Shown: one piece after another, positions 50,580 through 59,189 of the stretch
Layout: each line of letters starts with the position of its first letter
How positions within the stretch are numbered: position 1 is the stretch's first letter
Assembly (NCBI GenBank): GCA_963744105.1
Contig: CAVUSJ010000001.1
Coordinates: 124,001 to 188,000 of the forward strand
Source: DASUPK01 sp963744105
GTDB taxonomy: Bacteria; Actinomycetota; Thermoleophilia; Solirubrobacterales; 70-9
Length of the DNA stretch: 64,000 bases
Direction: 5' to 3'
Translations under genes and position numbers: made by a program
Notes under the pieces: generated by a model
What the model was told of the DNA's origin: nothing
Seen by the model: the letters and a program-made list of their open reading frames with translations, nothing else
The model's database searches: none

Positions 50580-51260
50580 ATGACCTCCAGCACCGCCCCG
50601 CTGGCGGAGCTGTTCGCGGACACTCCCGAAGAGCTGCACCGGCAGGCACTCTCCCACTCATCCTGGGTCGAGAAGCGGACCGACAGCTACGGCCGGCTCG
50701 CGTTTCTCGGCGACAGCGTGCTCGGTCTCTCCGTCGCGACCCTTCTCTTCGAGAGGCATCCCGATGCCGATATCGGGGAGCTCACCAAGATCCTCAATCA
50801 GGCCGTGAGCGGGCGGGCCTGCGCGGAGGTCGCCCGGCGGCTGGAGCTGCCGCGGCTGCTCGCCGAGGAGGCGCCCCACGGAGGCGACGGCCTACCCGTG
50901 GACACCCTGCTCGCGTCGGAGCGAACCCTCGCCTCCGTGTGCGAGGCCGTGATCGGCGCCTGCTACATCAGCCACGGCTTCGAGCGCACCTCGGCTGCCA
51001 TCGTGGAGGCCTTCGAGCCCGAGATCGAGCAGGCGACGCGCGAGCGCATGGACTTCAAGTCGGAGCTCCAGGAGCGGCTCGCCCGCAACGGCGACACCGT
51101 CGACTACGAGGTGGCGAGCGAGATCGGCCCGCCGCACGACCGCCGCTTCGAGATCAGGGCAACGGTCGCGGGGGACGAGCTCGGCGTCGGCACCGGCCGC
51201 AGCAAGAAGGAAGCCGAGCAGGCGGCGGCCAGGCGGGCCCTGGAGCGATTGCGCGGCTAG
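50580..51260 (+). CDS. rnc: Ribonuclease III with altered catalytic positions
   Basis: Double-strand RNA endonuclease fold, 226 residues. The RNase III signature reads YGRLAFLGDSVLGL instead of NERLEFLGDSVL, so two glutamates (E38 and E41 of E. coli, from memory) are Gly and Ala. The second site reads LASVCEAVIGA instead of LADTVEALIGA, replacing D114 by Ser. D45 (in GDS) and E117 (in CEA) are kept. A C-terminal dsRBD (DFKSELQERLARNG to KKEAEQAAARRALERL) is intact. GAGGAGACCCG precedes the ATG. Whether it cleaves normally needs testing. Confidence 0.9.
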   Translation: MTSSTAPLAELFADTPEELHRQALSHSSWVEKRTDSYGRLAFLGDSVLGLSVATLLFERHPDADIGELTKILNQAVSGRACAEVARRLELPRLLAEEAPHGGDGLPVDTLLASERTLASVCEAVIGACYISHGFERTSAAIVEAFEPEIEQATRERMDFKSELQERLARNGDTVDYEVASEIGPPHDRRFEIRATVAGDELGVGTGRSKKEAEQAAARRALERLRG

Positions 51261-51323
51261 GCACGGATTTGCGTCCGGGGGAGGCGCGACGCTACGCGCA
51301 CTCCTGGCACCCTTGGGACTCCC

Positions 51324-54300
51324 ATGTATCTGAAGGCCATCAACCTGAAGGGCTTCAAGTCCTTCCCTGACCGCACCCGGCTGACCTTCTCGCCGGGCGT
51401 CAGCGTGATCGTGGGCCCGAACGGATCGGGCAAGTCGAACATCACGGACGCCGTGCTCTGGGCCCTGGGCGAGCAGAGCCCCTCGGCGGTGCGCGGCCAT
51501 CAGATGCGCGACGTGATCTTCGCCGGGGGCAGCGGCCAGTCGCCACGCCGCTTCGCCGAGGTCGAGGTCGTGATCGACAACTCCGAGGGCCGGGCGGCCA
51601 GCGAGTTCTCCGAGATCGCGATCTCGCGGCGCATCGACCGCAACGGAGACGGCGAGTACCGCCTGAACGGCGCCCGCTGCCGCCTCATCGATGTCGTCGA
51701 GGCGCTCTCCGACACGAACATGGGCCGCGAGGCCCACTCGGTGATCAGCCAGGGCAAGGTCGAGGCGATCGTCAGCTCGAAGCCCCGGGATCGCCGCCTG
51801 CTGATCGAGGAGGCGGCCGGCCTGGGCAAGCACCGCAAGCGCCGCCACAGCGCCCAGCTCAAGCTGGACCGCACCCGCGACAACCTCGATCGGGCGATGG
51901 ACGTGGAGCGGGAGGCCCGCTCGCGCCTCCGCCCGCTGAAGCGCCAGGCCGAGGCCGCCGAGCGCACCGCCAAGCTCCTGAAGCAGTCGAACGAGCTGCG
52001 CGCGAGGATCGTCGCCGATGACCTCCACTCCCAGCAGGAGCAGCTCACCGCCGCCGAGGCGAAGCTCGCCGAGGTGCGCGCCACCCGCGACTCGGTCGAG
52101 AAGCGCTTCGAGGAGGTCCGTGCGCGGCGGACCGCCATCGAGGAGCGGATCGCGGCCGGGGAAGAGGGTCGCCGGCGCCAGGGCGAGGTCCTGGCCGAGG
52201 CCCGCGCGGCGACCGAGCGTGTCCGCGCCCGCGCCGAGTCCCTGGATCTGGCCGAGCGCGATCTGCGCGGCGCTCTCGGCGAGCGGCAGCTCCGGCTCGA
52301 CGCGCTGGATGAGGAGCCCGACGAGGCGGCCGGGGCGGCGCGCGTCGCAGAGCTCGAGGCCGAGCTCGCCAAGCTGGGCGAGGACGCTTCGGAGGAGGGC
52401 GAGCGGCTGAGCCGCGAGGCAGGGGAGGCCGAGGAGCGCCGGGTGGCCGCCAAGGCTGCGCTCGAGCCGCTCGAGCAGGCCCAGGAGGAGATCTCGGGAG
52501 CGCTCGCCCGAGCGACGCAGATGCACCAGATGGCGCGCGCCGAGTCGCAGAAGGCCTCCGAGCGACGCGCCGCCCTGGCCGGCGAGCTGGCCGCCGTCGA
52601 GGCGAAACTCGCCTCCGCCGCGGTCGAGGGCGAGCACGAGGCGCTGGCCGGGATGCTCGAAGCCGGCTCCGGACTGGAGCGGGCCGTGTCCGCGGTTCTC
52701 GGGGAGAGGCTCCGGGCGTCGATCGTCGGCTCGGTCGGCGAGGGGCGGCAGCGGATCGAGGGCGCCGAGGGCGCAGCGCGGGCCCTGATCTCGTCCACCC
52801 CCGCGAACCCCACTTCCTCATCACCCAAGGAGGGCGCGCGCCGGCTGCTCGACCTGATCGAGGCTCGCGGCGACGCCGCTCCGATCACCGCCCGGCTGCT
52901 CGCCGACGCCTGGCTCGTGGACGACCTCGACGAGATCGCCGACGGCTTCAGCGGCGTCGCGGTGACGGTCGACGGCGAGTGCTACGACGCGGCCGCCGGC
53001 GAGATCCGCCGCCTGCCGCGCGAGGGCACCGACCCGGCGCTGGCCGCGCGCTCGGAGCGCGAGGAGCTCGCCTCGCGTGTCGCGCAGCGGGAGCAGACCG
53101 AGGAGCGAGCCAAGCGAGACCTGGAGCGCGCCGAGGCCTCCCTCGCCGAGGCCCGCGCCCGCGAGGAGGAGTCGCAGAGTGCGATCCGGGAAGCGCGCCG
53201 GACGCTTGATCACGCCGCCGAGGAGGCGAGCCGCACGGGCTGGCTCGCCGAGCGCCACGCTGAGCGCGGGGGCGAGGGGTCCGGGACGGCCATCCAGCGA
53301 GCCAAGCTCGAGGCCGAGTTGGCCGCCGAGCGCCGTCACGCCGAGGGTGCCGAGCGCGCACGCCAGAAGCGGCTGCGCGACCGCGAGGAGCTCGAGCGGC
53401 GAATCGCCCTCGAGCAGCAGACGCTGCCGGCGCTGAGCCGGGCGCGGGATGCCCTGCGCCGTGTGGCGGAGCGTCTCGAGGCGAGGGCGGCGAAGCTCGC
53501 CGAGGGCGAGGGCGAGGACGGCGGAGACGTCGCCGCGGAGCTGCGCGAGTGCTCCCAGCAGGAGTTCGGGCTGCAGGGCGAGCTGCGCGAGGCCAGCGAG
53601 GCGATGACGGTCGCCGAGGTCGAGGCGACCCAGCTGCGCGGCCATCGCGACGAGAGCACCGCCGAGCTCTCTCGGCTCGGCGCCGCCCTGGGCGAGGAGC
53701 TCGCCGCCGCCGAGGAGCCGCTGTCCGGCGAGGAGCGCGAGGGCATCGAGACGAAGCTCGCGAGGTTCGACCGCAACCACGAGCAGATCGGCCCCGTCAA
53801 CCCGCTGGCGGAGCGCGAGTACGAGGAGGCCCGCGAGCACGTCACCGAGCTGGCGGAGCAGCGCAAGGATCTGGAGAAGGCGATCACCGAGCTGCGCGCG
53901 CTGATCCGGCGAACCGACCGGGAGATCGCCGCAGCCTTCGAGGAGACTTTCGAGGCCACGGCCCGGGGCTTCGAGGAGATGGTCGCCGAGCTCTTCCCCG
54001 GCGGCAAGGGCCGGCTGCGCCGGGTGGACGTCGGCCCGCGCCCCTTCGCGGGTCAGGCGCCGGGGAGCGACGAGGACTCGCCGGCCGACCCGGACGAGGA
54101 GATCCTGCCGCCCGACGACGACGGTGGCGTGGAGATCGAGGTGACGCCCGCCGGCAAGTCGACCCGCCGGCTCTCGCTGCTCTCGGGCGGTGAGAAGTCG
54201 CTGGTCGCGCTCGCCTTCGTCTTCGCGGTGCTGATGGCCCGGCCGTGCCCCTTCTACATCCTCGACGAGGTCGAGGCCGCTCTCGACGACATCAACATCG

Positions 54301-54518
54301 ACCGCTTCCTGCGCCTGGTTCGCCGCTTCGCCGAGCGCTCCCAGTTCATCGTCGTCACCCACCAGAAGCGGACGATGGACGCCGCCGACATCCTCTACGG
54401 CGTCAGCATGGGCGGTGACGGGATCACCAAGGTGGTGTCGCGCAAGCTGCCGCGGGACGAGCTCGAGACGATCCCGGGCGGCCCCGAGGCGGCGGACGCG
54501 GCCGCCGAAGCCGCGTAG
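51324..54518 (+). CDS. smc: Chromosome partition protein SMC (short form)
   Basis: Condensin ATPase, 1064 residues against the usual ~1150-1190. Walker A GPNGSGKSN near residue 32; signature LSLLSGGEKSLVALAF near 949-965; Walker B FYILDEVEAALDD near 980. Coiled-coil arms run about 165-430 and 570-890. The hinge region (about 432-565) is reduced and carries a Thr/Ser/Pro patch. It partners with the ScpA-ScpB encoded at 5.3-6.6 kb. Follows rnc as in many bacteria. Confidence 0.96.
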   Translation: MYLKAINLKGFKSFPDRTRLTFSPGVSVIVGPNGSGKSNITDAVLWALGEQSPSAVRGHQMRDVIFAGGSGQSPRRFAEVEVVIDNSEGRAASEFSEIAISRRIDRNGDGEYRLNGARCRLIDVVEALSDTNMGREAHSVISQGKVEAIVSSKPRDRRLLIEEAAGLGKHRKRRHSAQLKLDRTRDNLDRAMDVEREARSRLRPLKRQAEAAERTAKLLKQSNELRARIVADDLHSQQEQLTAAEAKLAEVRATRDSVEKRFEEVRARRTAIEERIAAGEEGRRRQGEVLAEARAATERVRARAESLDLAERDLRGALGERQLRLDALDEEPDEAAGAARVAELEAELAKLGEDASEEGERLSREAGEAEERRVAAKAALEPLEQAQEEISGALARATQMHQMARAESQKASERRAALAGELAAVEAKLASAAVEGEHEALAGMLEAGSGLERAVSAVLGERLRASIVGSVGEGRQRIEGAEGAARALISSTPANPTSSSPKEGARRLLDLIEARGDAAPITARLLADAWLVDDLDEIADGFSGVAVTVDGECYDAAAGEIRRLPREGTDPALAARSEREELASRVAQREQTEERAKRDLERAEASLAEARAREEESQSAIREARRTLDHAAEEASRTGWLAERHAERGGEGSGTAIQRAKLEAELAAERRHAEGAERARQKRLRDREELERRIALEQQTLPALSRARDALRRVAERLEARAAKLAEGEGEDGGDVAAELRECSQQEFGLQGELREASEAMTVAEVEATQLRGHRDESTAELSRLGAALGEELAAAEEPLSGEEREGIETKLARFDRNHEQIGPVNPLAEREYEEAREHVTELAEQRKDLEKAITELRALIRRTDREIAAAFEETFEATARGFEEMVAELFPGGKGRLRRVDVGPRPFAGQAPGSDEDSPADPDEEILPPDDDGGVEIEVTPAGKSTRRLSLLSGGEKSLVALAFVFAVLMARPCPFYILDEVEAALDDINIDRFLRLVRRFAERSQFIVVTHQKRTMDAADILYGVSMGGDGITKVVSRKLPRDELETIPGGPEAADAAAEAA

Positions 54519-54530
54519 CGTTGTTCCGCC

Positions 54531-55283
54531 TTGCCTCCGTGCATCTTGATCACCATTCCGATCAGCCACTACTGCGAGAAGGCTCGCTGGGCTCTGGATC
54601 GCGCGGGCGTCAGGTATCAAGAGCGGGCGCACCTACAGCTCATCCACTGGGTCGCTGCACGGAGAGCAGGAGGTGGAAGGACCGTTCCGGTGCTGGTGTG
54701 CGGCGATCGGGTGCTGGCCGACTCGGCCGACATCGTTGACCAGGCCGATGCAAGTGCGCCGCCGGGTCAGCGGCTCTACCCGGACGATCCAGGCGCGGCG
54801 GCAGAGGTTCGAGCGCTGGAACGCGACTTCGACACCAATCTGGGACCCCATGGGCGACGGTGGATGTACAACGAAATGCGCGGGCGTCGCGATCTCGCGG
54901 TTGCCTACGCCTGTACCGGCGTCCCGGCCTGGGAGCGCCGAGCGCTACCGCTGGCCTATCCCGCTGTCACACGGGTGATCGATCGCTTTCTTGACATCTC
55001 GGCGACTACCGCAGCGCAGTCTGAGGCCGAGGTGCGGATCGCCTTCGACACGGTCGCAAGACGGCTCAGTGACGGTCGGCCGTATCTCTGCGGCGATCGC
55101 TTCAGCGCAGCGGATCTGACGTTCGCCGCGCTGGCGGCATCCGTCTTGATGCCGCCCGAGTACGGGGTGCCCCTGCCGCAACCAGAGGAACTGCCGGTGG
55201 CGATGGCGACGGTCGTGCGGGAGTTTCGCGCTCATCCCGCCGGTGCGCACGCGCTCGCTATGTACCGCGACGAGCGACGCTGA
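54531..55283 (+). CDS. Glutathione S-transferase family protein (paralogue 2)
   Basis: 250 residues from a TTG start. ITIPISHYCEKARWALDRAGVRYQ then RTVPVLVCGDRVLADSADIVDQAD is the thioredoxin-like domain, with a Cys where paralogue 1 has Asn. YLCGDRFSAADLTFAALAASVLMPPEYGV is the C-terminal domain. Codon use is less GC-biased than in smc and ftsY, which suggests later acquisition. Inserted between smc and ftsY, which are normally neighbours. Confidence 0.75.
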   Translation: MPPCILITIPISHYCEKARWALDRAGVRYQERAHLQLIHWVAARRAGGGRTVPVLVCGDRVLADSADIVDQADASAPPGQRLYPDDPGAAAEVRALERDFDTNLGPHGRRWMYNEMRGRRDLAVAYACTGVPAWERRALPLAYPAVTRVIDRFLDISATTAAQSEAEVRIAFDTVARRLSDGRPYLCGDRFSAADLTFAALAASVLMPPEYGVPLPQPEELPVAMATVVREFRAHPAGAHALAMYRDERR

Positions 55284-55322
55284 AGAGAGAGCGGCGGGGC
55301 TCACTCCGAAGCAGGCCCGGGA

Positions 55323-55328
55323 TACAGT
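55323..55328 (+). promoter_or_regulatory. -10 element TACAGT for ftsY
   Basis: TACAGT eight bases before ATG 55337; leaderless geometry, no ribosome site. Confidence 0.45.
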
Positions 55329-55336
55329 CCGCCGCC

Positions 55337-56332
55337 ATGGCTACGAGTTGGCAGGAGGCGTTCGACCTGGGCGATCGCGACATCCCGGCGGCCGCAGCGC
55401 CCGATGAGGAGAGGGCGGGCGTCTTCCGGCGACTGCGTGAGGGACTGAGCCGCAGCCGCCAGGCGCTCAGCGCCGAGCTCTCCTCGAGCTTCACCGAGCG
55501 CATCGATGAGGGGACCTGGGAGCACATCGAGGAGGCCCTGATCCTGGCCGACGTCGGAGCCCCGACGACGGCTGCGGTCGTCCGCCGCCTGGAGGACGAG
55601 GTGGAGGCGGGCGAGCTCACCGGCGGCGAGGCGCTCCGCGAGCGCCTGATCGCGGTGCTGGCGGAAACCGCCTCGCCGGGCGGCGATGACGCCGCGAAGA
55701 TCCATCTGCCCGACCGCCCCTCCGTCCTGATGGTGGTCGGGGTCAACGGCACCGGCAAGACGACGACGATCGGCAAGATCGCCTGGCACCTGCAGAGGGA
55801 GCTCGGCCTCGACGTGATCGTCGCGGCGGCTGACACCTACCGGGCGGCCGCGGTGAACCAGCTCCAGGAGTGGGCCGATCGCGCCGGCACCCAGATCGTC
55901 CGCGGAACCGAGGGCGGCGATCCCGGCGCCGTCGCCTACGACGGCGTAGCCGCGGCGCAGGCGCGTGAGGCGGACGTGGTGATCTGCGACACGGCGGGGC
56001 GCCTCCACACCCACGGCAACCTGATGGAGGAGCTGGCGAAGGTCCGGCGCGTGATCACCAAGCAGATGCCCGATGCCCCGCAGGAGACGCTCGTCGTGAT
56101 CGATGCGACCACCGGCCAGAACGGCGTCCGCCAGGCGCAGGAGTTCGCAAAGTCGGTCGAGGTGACCGGGGCGGTCCTCACCAAGCTTGACGGCAGCGCA
56201 AAGGGCGGCGTGGCCCTGGCGATCGCCTCGGAGCTCGGCATCCCGGTGAAGCTGATCGGGATCGGCGAGTCACTCGAGGACCTGCGCCCCTTCGACGCGG
56301 AGGAGTTCGCCCGGGCGCTGCTCGAGGAGTAG
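55337..56332 (+). CDS. ftsY: Signal recognition particle receptor FtsY
   Basis: SRP receptor GTPase that docks ribosome-nascent chain complexes at the membrane, 331 residues. The acidic A domain is almost absent; the N helices begin near residue 25. G1 is GVNGTGKTTTIGKIAW, followed by DTYRAAAVNQL, DTAGRLHTHGNLMEEL and TKLDGSAKGG. The end ESLEDLRPFDAEEFARALL is standard. Works with Ffh encoded at 59.2 kb. Confidence 0.96.
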   Translation: MATSWQEAFDLGDRDIPAAAAPDEERAGVFRRLREGLSRSRQALSAELSSSFTERIDEGTWEHIEEALILADVGAPTTAAVVRRLEDEVEAGELTGGEALRERLIAVLAETASPGGDDAAKIHLPDRPSVLMVVGVNGTGKTTTIGKIAWHLQRELGLDVIVAAADTYRAAAVNQLQEWADRAGTQIVRGTEGGDPGAVAYDGVAAAQAREADVVICDTAGRLHTHGNLMEELAKVRRVITKQMPDAPQETLVVIDATTGQNGVRQAQEFAKSVEVTGAVLTKLDGSAKGGVALAIASELGIPVKLIGIGESLEDLRPFDAEEFARALLEE

Positions 56333-56383
56333 CGAACGGAAACGACCGGGGCGCGGCCGGGGCGGCTGGTATGACTCGCCGCG

Positions 56384-57328
56384 GTGGGAGAGGGAGCCCA
56401 TAGGGGACGCTTCGCCTGGCTGGTGGCCGCGCTCTGCGCGGGGGCCCTCGCGCTGCCACCGGCGGCGAGCGCCGCCTCGGGGGCGGACCTGAGCCCGCAG
56501 ACGCTGTTCGCCCCGACCACCCTTTCGCTGAAGAAGGACAGCACCCCGCGCATCCTCGGCCGCGTGGTGCTCGCCGGGAAGATCCAGGTCCCCTGGATCA
56601 ATCAGACCGTGAACGTAGCGGTCCGCCGGGAGGGCCGTCTGGTCGTCTCGCGGACGGTCCCGGTCAACCCGGAGAACGGCCGCTTCCACACCGCGTTCCG
56701 GCTGAAGGGCTGCTGCGAGTACATCGCGCAGGCGATCCACAACACCGACGCCTCGGCGCCGCTCGCCCTCGAGGTGCACGCGCCCCGCGTGCTGCGTCCC
56801 GGCCGCGAGGCGCACCTCTTCAACCGGCTCCTCGCCGCAGCCGGTTACCACATGGGCGACATCTCGGACCACTTCGACGAGAGCACCGCGCTTGCCGTGC
56901 TGGCGCTGCGGAAGGTCAACGACCTGCCGCGCACTGAGGAGTACGACCCGGCGCTCTTCACGATGCTGCTGCGCGGGCGGGGCGCCTTCGAGCCCGTGCA
57001 CGACCAGCCCGGGCGCTACGTGGAGGTCGACCTCTCGCGACAGGTGATGGCGCTGATCGAAGACGGCAAGCCGACCGACGTCTTCCATGTCTCCACCGGC
57101 GCATTCGGGACGCCGACAGGGACCTACAGCTTCTACGAGAAGTCACCGGGCTACAACCAGAAGGGCATGTACTACTCCGTCTACTACTCGGGGAACTATG
57201 CGACGCACGGGTACTACTCGGTTCCCACGTACCCGGCGAGCCACGGCTGTGTCCGCAATCCCGAGGCCTACTCGGTCTTCATCTACGACTGGATCTCGCT
57301 GGGGGACCCGATCCACATCTACGAGTAG
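56384..57328 (+). CDS. Exported L,D-transpeptidase (YkuD domain)
   Basis: 314 residues. Signal peptide at about 1-30 (WLVAALCAGALALPPAASA). Residues 35-140 form a beta-rich unknown region with CCEY. Then comes a peptidoglycan-binding-like helical part (about 145-200). The YkuD catalytic domain starts RYVEVDLSRQVMALIEDGK and has the active site ATHGYYSVPTYPASHGCVRNPEAY with catalytic Cys. It would make 3-3 cross-links in peptidoglycan. GTG start at 56384, weak TATGAC element upstream. Confidence 0.85.
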   Translation: MGEGAHRGRFAWLVAALCAGALALPPAASAASGADLSPQTLFAPTTLSLKKDSTPRILGRVVLAGKIQVPWINQTVNVAVRREGRLVVSRTVPVNPENGRFHTAFRLKGCCEYIAQAIHNTDASAPLALEVHAPRVLRPGREAHLFNRLLAAAGYHMGDISDHFDESTALAVLALRKVNDLPRTEEYDPALFTMLLRGRGAFEPVHDQPGRYVEVDLSRQVMALIEDGKPTDVFHVSTGAFGTPTGTYSFYEKSPGYNQKGMYYSVYYSGNYATHGYYSVPTYPASHGCVRNPEAYSVFIYDWISLGDPIHIYE

Positions 57329-57342
57329 ACCCGCGTTACCGG

Positions 57343-57358
57343 GAGTGCAACGGCACTC
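57343..57358. terminator. Hairpin after the L,D-transpeptidase gene
   Basis: GAGTGC-AACG-GCACTC, six-base perfect stem, 15 bp after the stop. No T-run; tentative terminator. Confidence 0.35.
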
Positions 57359-57393
57359 GCACCTCAATCGGGAGATGAGGGAAAGCTCGTGGG

Positions 57394-58046
57394 GTGCCGA
57401 CGGGAGGCACCAGGTGGCTCGTCGCGCTGGCGGCGGTCATAGGGGGACTCCTTGCCATGCCCGGAAAGGCGGGCGCGGCCAGCGCCGACATCGCGGCGCT
57501 CCAGGTGGCGATGCGCGGGGTCGGGCTCTATCCGCATCCGGTCGACGGCATCAGCGGGCCCTGGACCCAGGGCGCGGTCCGCACCTTCCAGTCGCATCAC
57601 GGCCTGCCGGCGGACGGGATCGCCGGTCCCCGGACTCGCGCGGCGCTGGGCAGATGGGCACACCGATCCACGCGGGCGGGGTGGGGGTGGTGTCGTTCGC
57701 CGGCTACAACACCGGCGGCTACGGCAACCTCGTCGTGATCAGCCACCGGCTCGGCTTCGAGAGCTGGTACGCACATCAGTCGCGAATCGCCGTCTCGGTC
57801 GGCCAGTCGGTCTCCGGCGGCCAGACGATCGGCTACGTCGGCGCCACCGGGCACGCGACGGGACCTCACCTCCACTTCGAGGTGCGCCACTTCGGCACGC
57901 CGGTCGACCCGACGCCGTACCTGCTGGGGTATCGCTCGGCCGGGCGGGCCCGCGCCTCGGGGCAGCGGCGGAAGTGCCGTTCGAACGCCGATGCGCGCGG
58001 CCGCGGGGCGGACCCGCTGACCGCGCGCCTCGACCGCTGCCCCTAG
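57394..58046 (+). pseudogene. Broken peptidoglycan-binding / M23 endopeptidase gene
   Basis: Frame 1 (57394-~57655) encodes a signal peptide and a PG_binding_1 repeat (ALQVAMRGVGLYPHPVDGISGPWTQGAVRTFQSHHGL). Near 57650 the coding shifts by one frame into an M23 domain (GTPIHAGGVGVVSFAGYNTGGYGNLVVISH to HATGPHLHFEVR), which runs to 58046. The first zinc motif of M23 (HxxxD before GTPI) is missing. This points to a real deletion with frameshift rather than only a read error. The M23 domain ends with a basic Cys-containing tail. Confidence 0.72.
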
Positions 58047-58624
58047 AAGGCGAGCAGCGAGAAGGTGCGGTTGTCGACCGGGTTGCCGGCGCCATTGCGC
58101 ACGACGACCAGGAACACATTCTCCCCGGGCACGGGTGACGGGTTCGCGAGGTCATAGGTGACGAGACCGTCGCCGGCCACGTCGGTGACGACCGCGGACC
58201 CGGATGCGTTCGGGCCCGAGTTGCCCACGAACCGCACGAAGTACTGCCCCTGTGCGAGCCGCTCGAGCTGCACCGAGCTCGTGGTGTTGCCGGGCTGGAA
58301 GCAGTTGAAGCCCGGCACGTCCGTGAAGTTCGTGTTGCTCGCGCCGGTCGTGTTGACCACCACGGTCGCCTTGATGCCACCGGCGCTGCAGAAGCGCTGG
58401 AAGGCGGAGGCCGGGGAGCCCTCCAGCTTCGTGGCGTTCGTGGCGTTGGCGACCTTCAGGCCCGATGCCTGCTTCGAGATCTCCTGGTCGGCGATCGTGC
58501 GCACCTTCCTCTTGTCCTTCCCGTTGAGCGCGGCGTAGCCGACGCCTCCCAGGGCAACGAACAGGGCCAAACAGGCAACGATCAGCGCAGGGCTGGGCAT
58601 CAGCCCTCGAACGAGCTTCCTCAT
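58043..58624 (-). CDS. Exported protein, 'ALGG' signal family (member 3)
   Basis: 193 residues from ATG 58624 after GAGAGGAAGACG. MRKLVRGLMPSPALIVACLALFVALGGVGYA is the shared signal module. KDKRKVRTIADQEISKQASGLKVANATNATKLEG follows, with the NATK-x-x-G motif seen in member 1. The C-terminal part is beta-rich with two Cys (RFCSAGG, FNCFQPG) and AQGQYFVRFVGNSGPNAS, a collagen-binding or jelly-roll-like pattern. Function unknown. The 3' end overlaps the M23 remnant by 4 nt. Confidence 0.6.
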   Translation of the reverse strand: MRKLVRGLMPSPALIVACLALFVALGGVGYAALNGKDKRKVRTIADQEISKQASGLKVANATNATKLEGSPASAFQRFCSAGGIKATVVVNTTGASNTNFTDVPGFNCFQPGNTTSSVQLERLAQGQYFVRFVGNSGPNASGSAVVTDVAGDGLVTYDLANPSPVPGENVFLVVVRNGAGNPVDNRTFSLLAF

Positions 58625-58660
58625 CGTCTTCCTCTCTTCATGAGCCGGCTGCACGCCGGC

Positions 58661-58695
58661 CTCGGTTGCGCGGAGAAGCCCCTCCGACAACCGAG
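58661..58695 (-). other. Strong stem-loop in the leader of the exported protein gene
   Basis: CTCGGTTG (58661-58668) pairs with CAACCGAG (58688-58695), and inside it CGGAG (58671-58675) pairs with CTCCG (58682-58686) around AAGCCC. It lies 37-71 nt before the start of the gene at 58624. Could be a regulatory leader fold or a stop hairpin. The rest of 58696-58870 shows no gene. Confidence 0.45.
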
Positions 58696-58869
58696 CCCGA
58701 CGCCCAGCCATCCCCCTGGGATCCCCCTACTTTGTTCCTCTTTACGACGCTGGCCGGTGGCGAGATTGGAGAAACTTCCGGACGTGCTTTATCCGGTACG
58801 GCGGGGGTTGCTGCTGTCGGCTTTGGCGTACATGAAGCGGTACTGCCCCGCAATGGCGACGGACGAGGA

Positions 58870-59178
58870 CTGATCGACGGACGCATGGAGCGCAAGCGCC
58901 TCCACTTCGTGGACATCTCACAGCAGACCGAGACCCCGGGGGCTGGATACGGCCTGGGAATCTTCGCTCTGCCGACCGCCGCGGGCACCTTCTACGGACA
59001 CGATGGCGCCGTTCCTGGATACGACTCGATCTGCCTCTACTCGCCGCAGAGCCAGACGACGATCGTCGCCTTCGGCACCACCAGCGTCGAGCTCGACCCC
59101 ATCAGCCCGGACGGGATCCCGGTTCAGATGATGTTCCAGGTGGCGCCGCTCCTCGCGCAGATAGTCGCCGCCGCCTAA
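58870..59178 (+). pseudogene. C-terminal remnant of a beta-lactamase-like serine hydrolase
   Basis: The open frame contains GAGYGLGIFALPTAAGTFYGHDGAVPGYDSICLYSPQSQTTIVAFGTTS. This matches the end of class C-type serine hydrolases / D,D-carboxypeptidases, where HxG replaces KTG. The SxxK and YxN motifs and about 250 upstream residues are absent, so this is a fragment. The frame is open from 58666 but the first part has no homology I can see. Its TAA stop forms part of the ffh -10. Confidence 0.6.
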
Positions 59179-59181
59179 GCT
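59176..59181 (+). promoter_or_regulatory. -10 element TAAGCT for ffh
   Basis: TAAGCT eight bases before ATG 59190; its TAA is the stop of the remnant gene. Confidence 0.5.
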
Positions 59182-59189
59182 GGACGGCC

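Noticed and set aside
52821..54632. A 603-residue Leu-rich minus-strand frame opposite smc
   Set aside because: Mirror of the Glu/Ala-rich coiled coil of SMC; no independent evidence.
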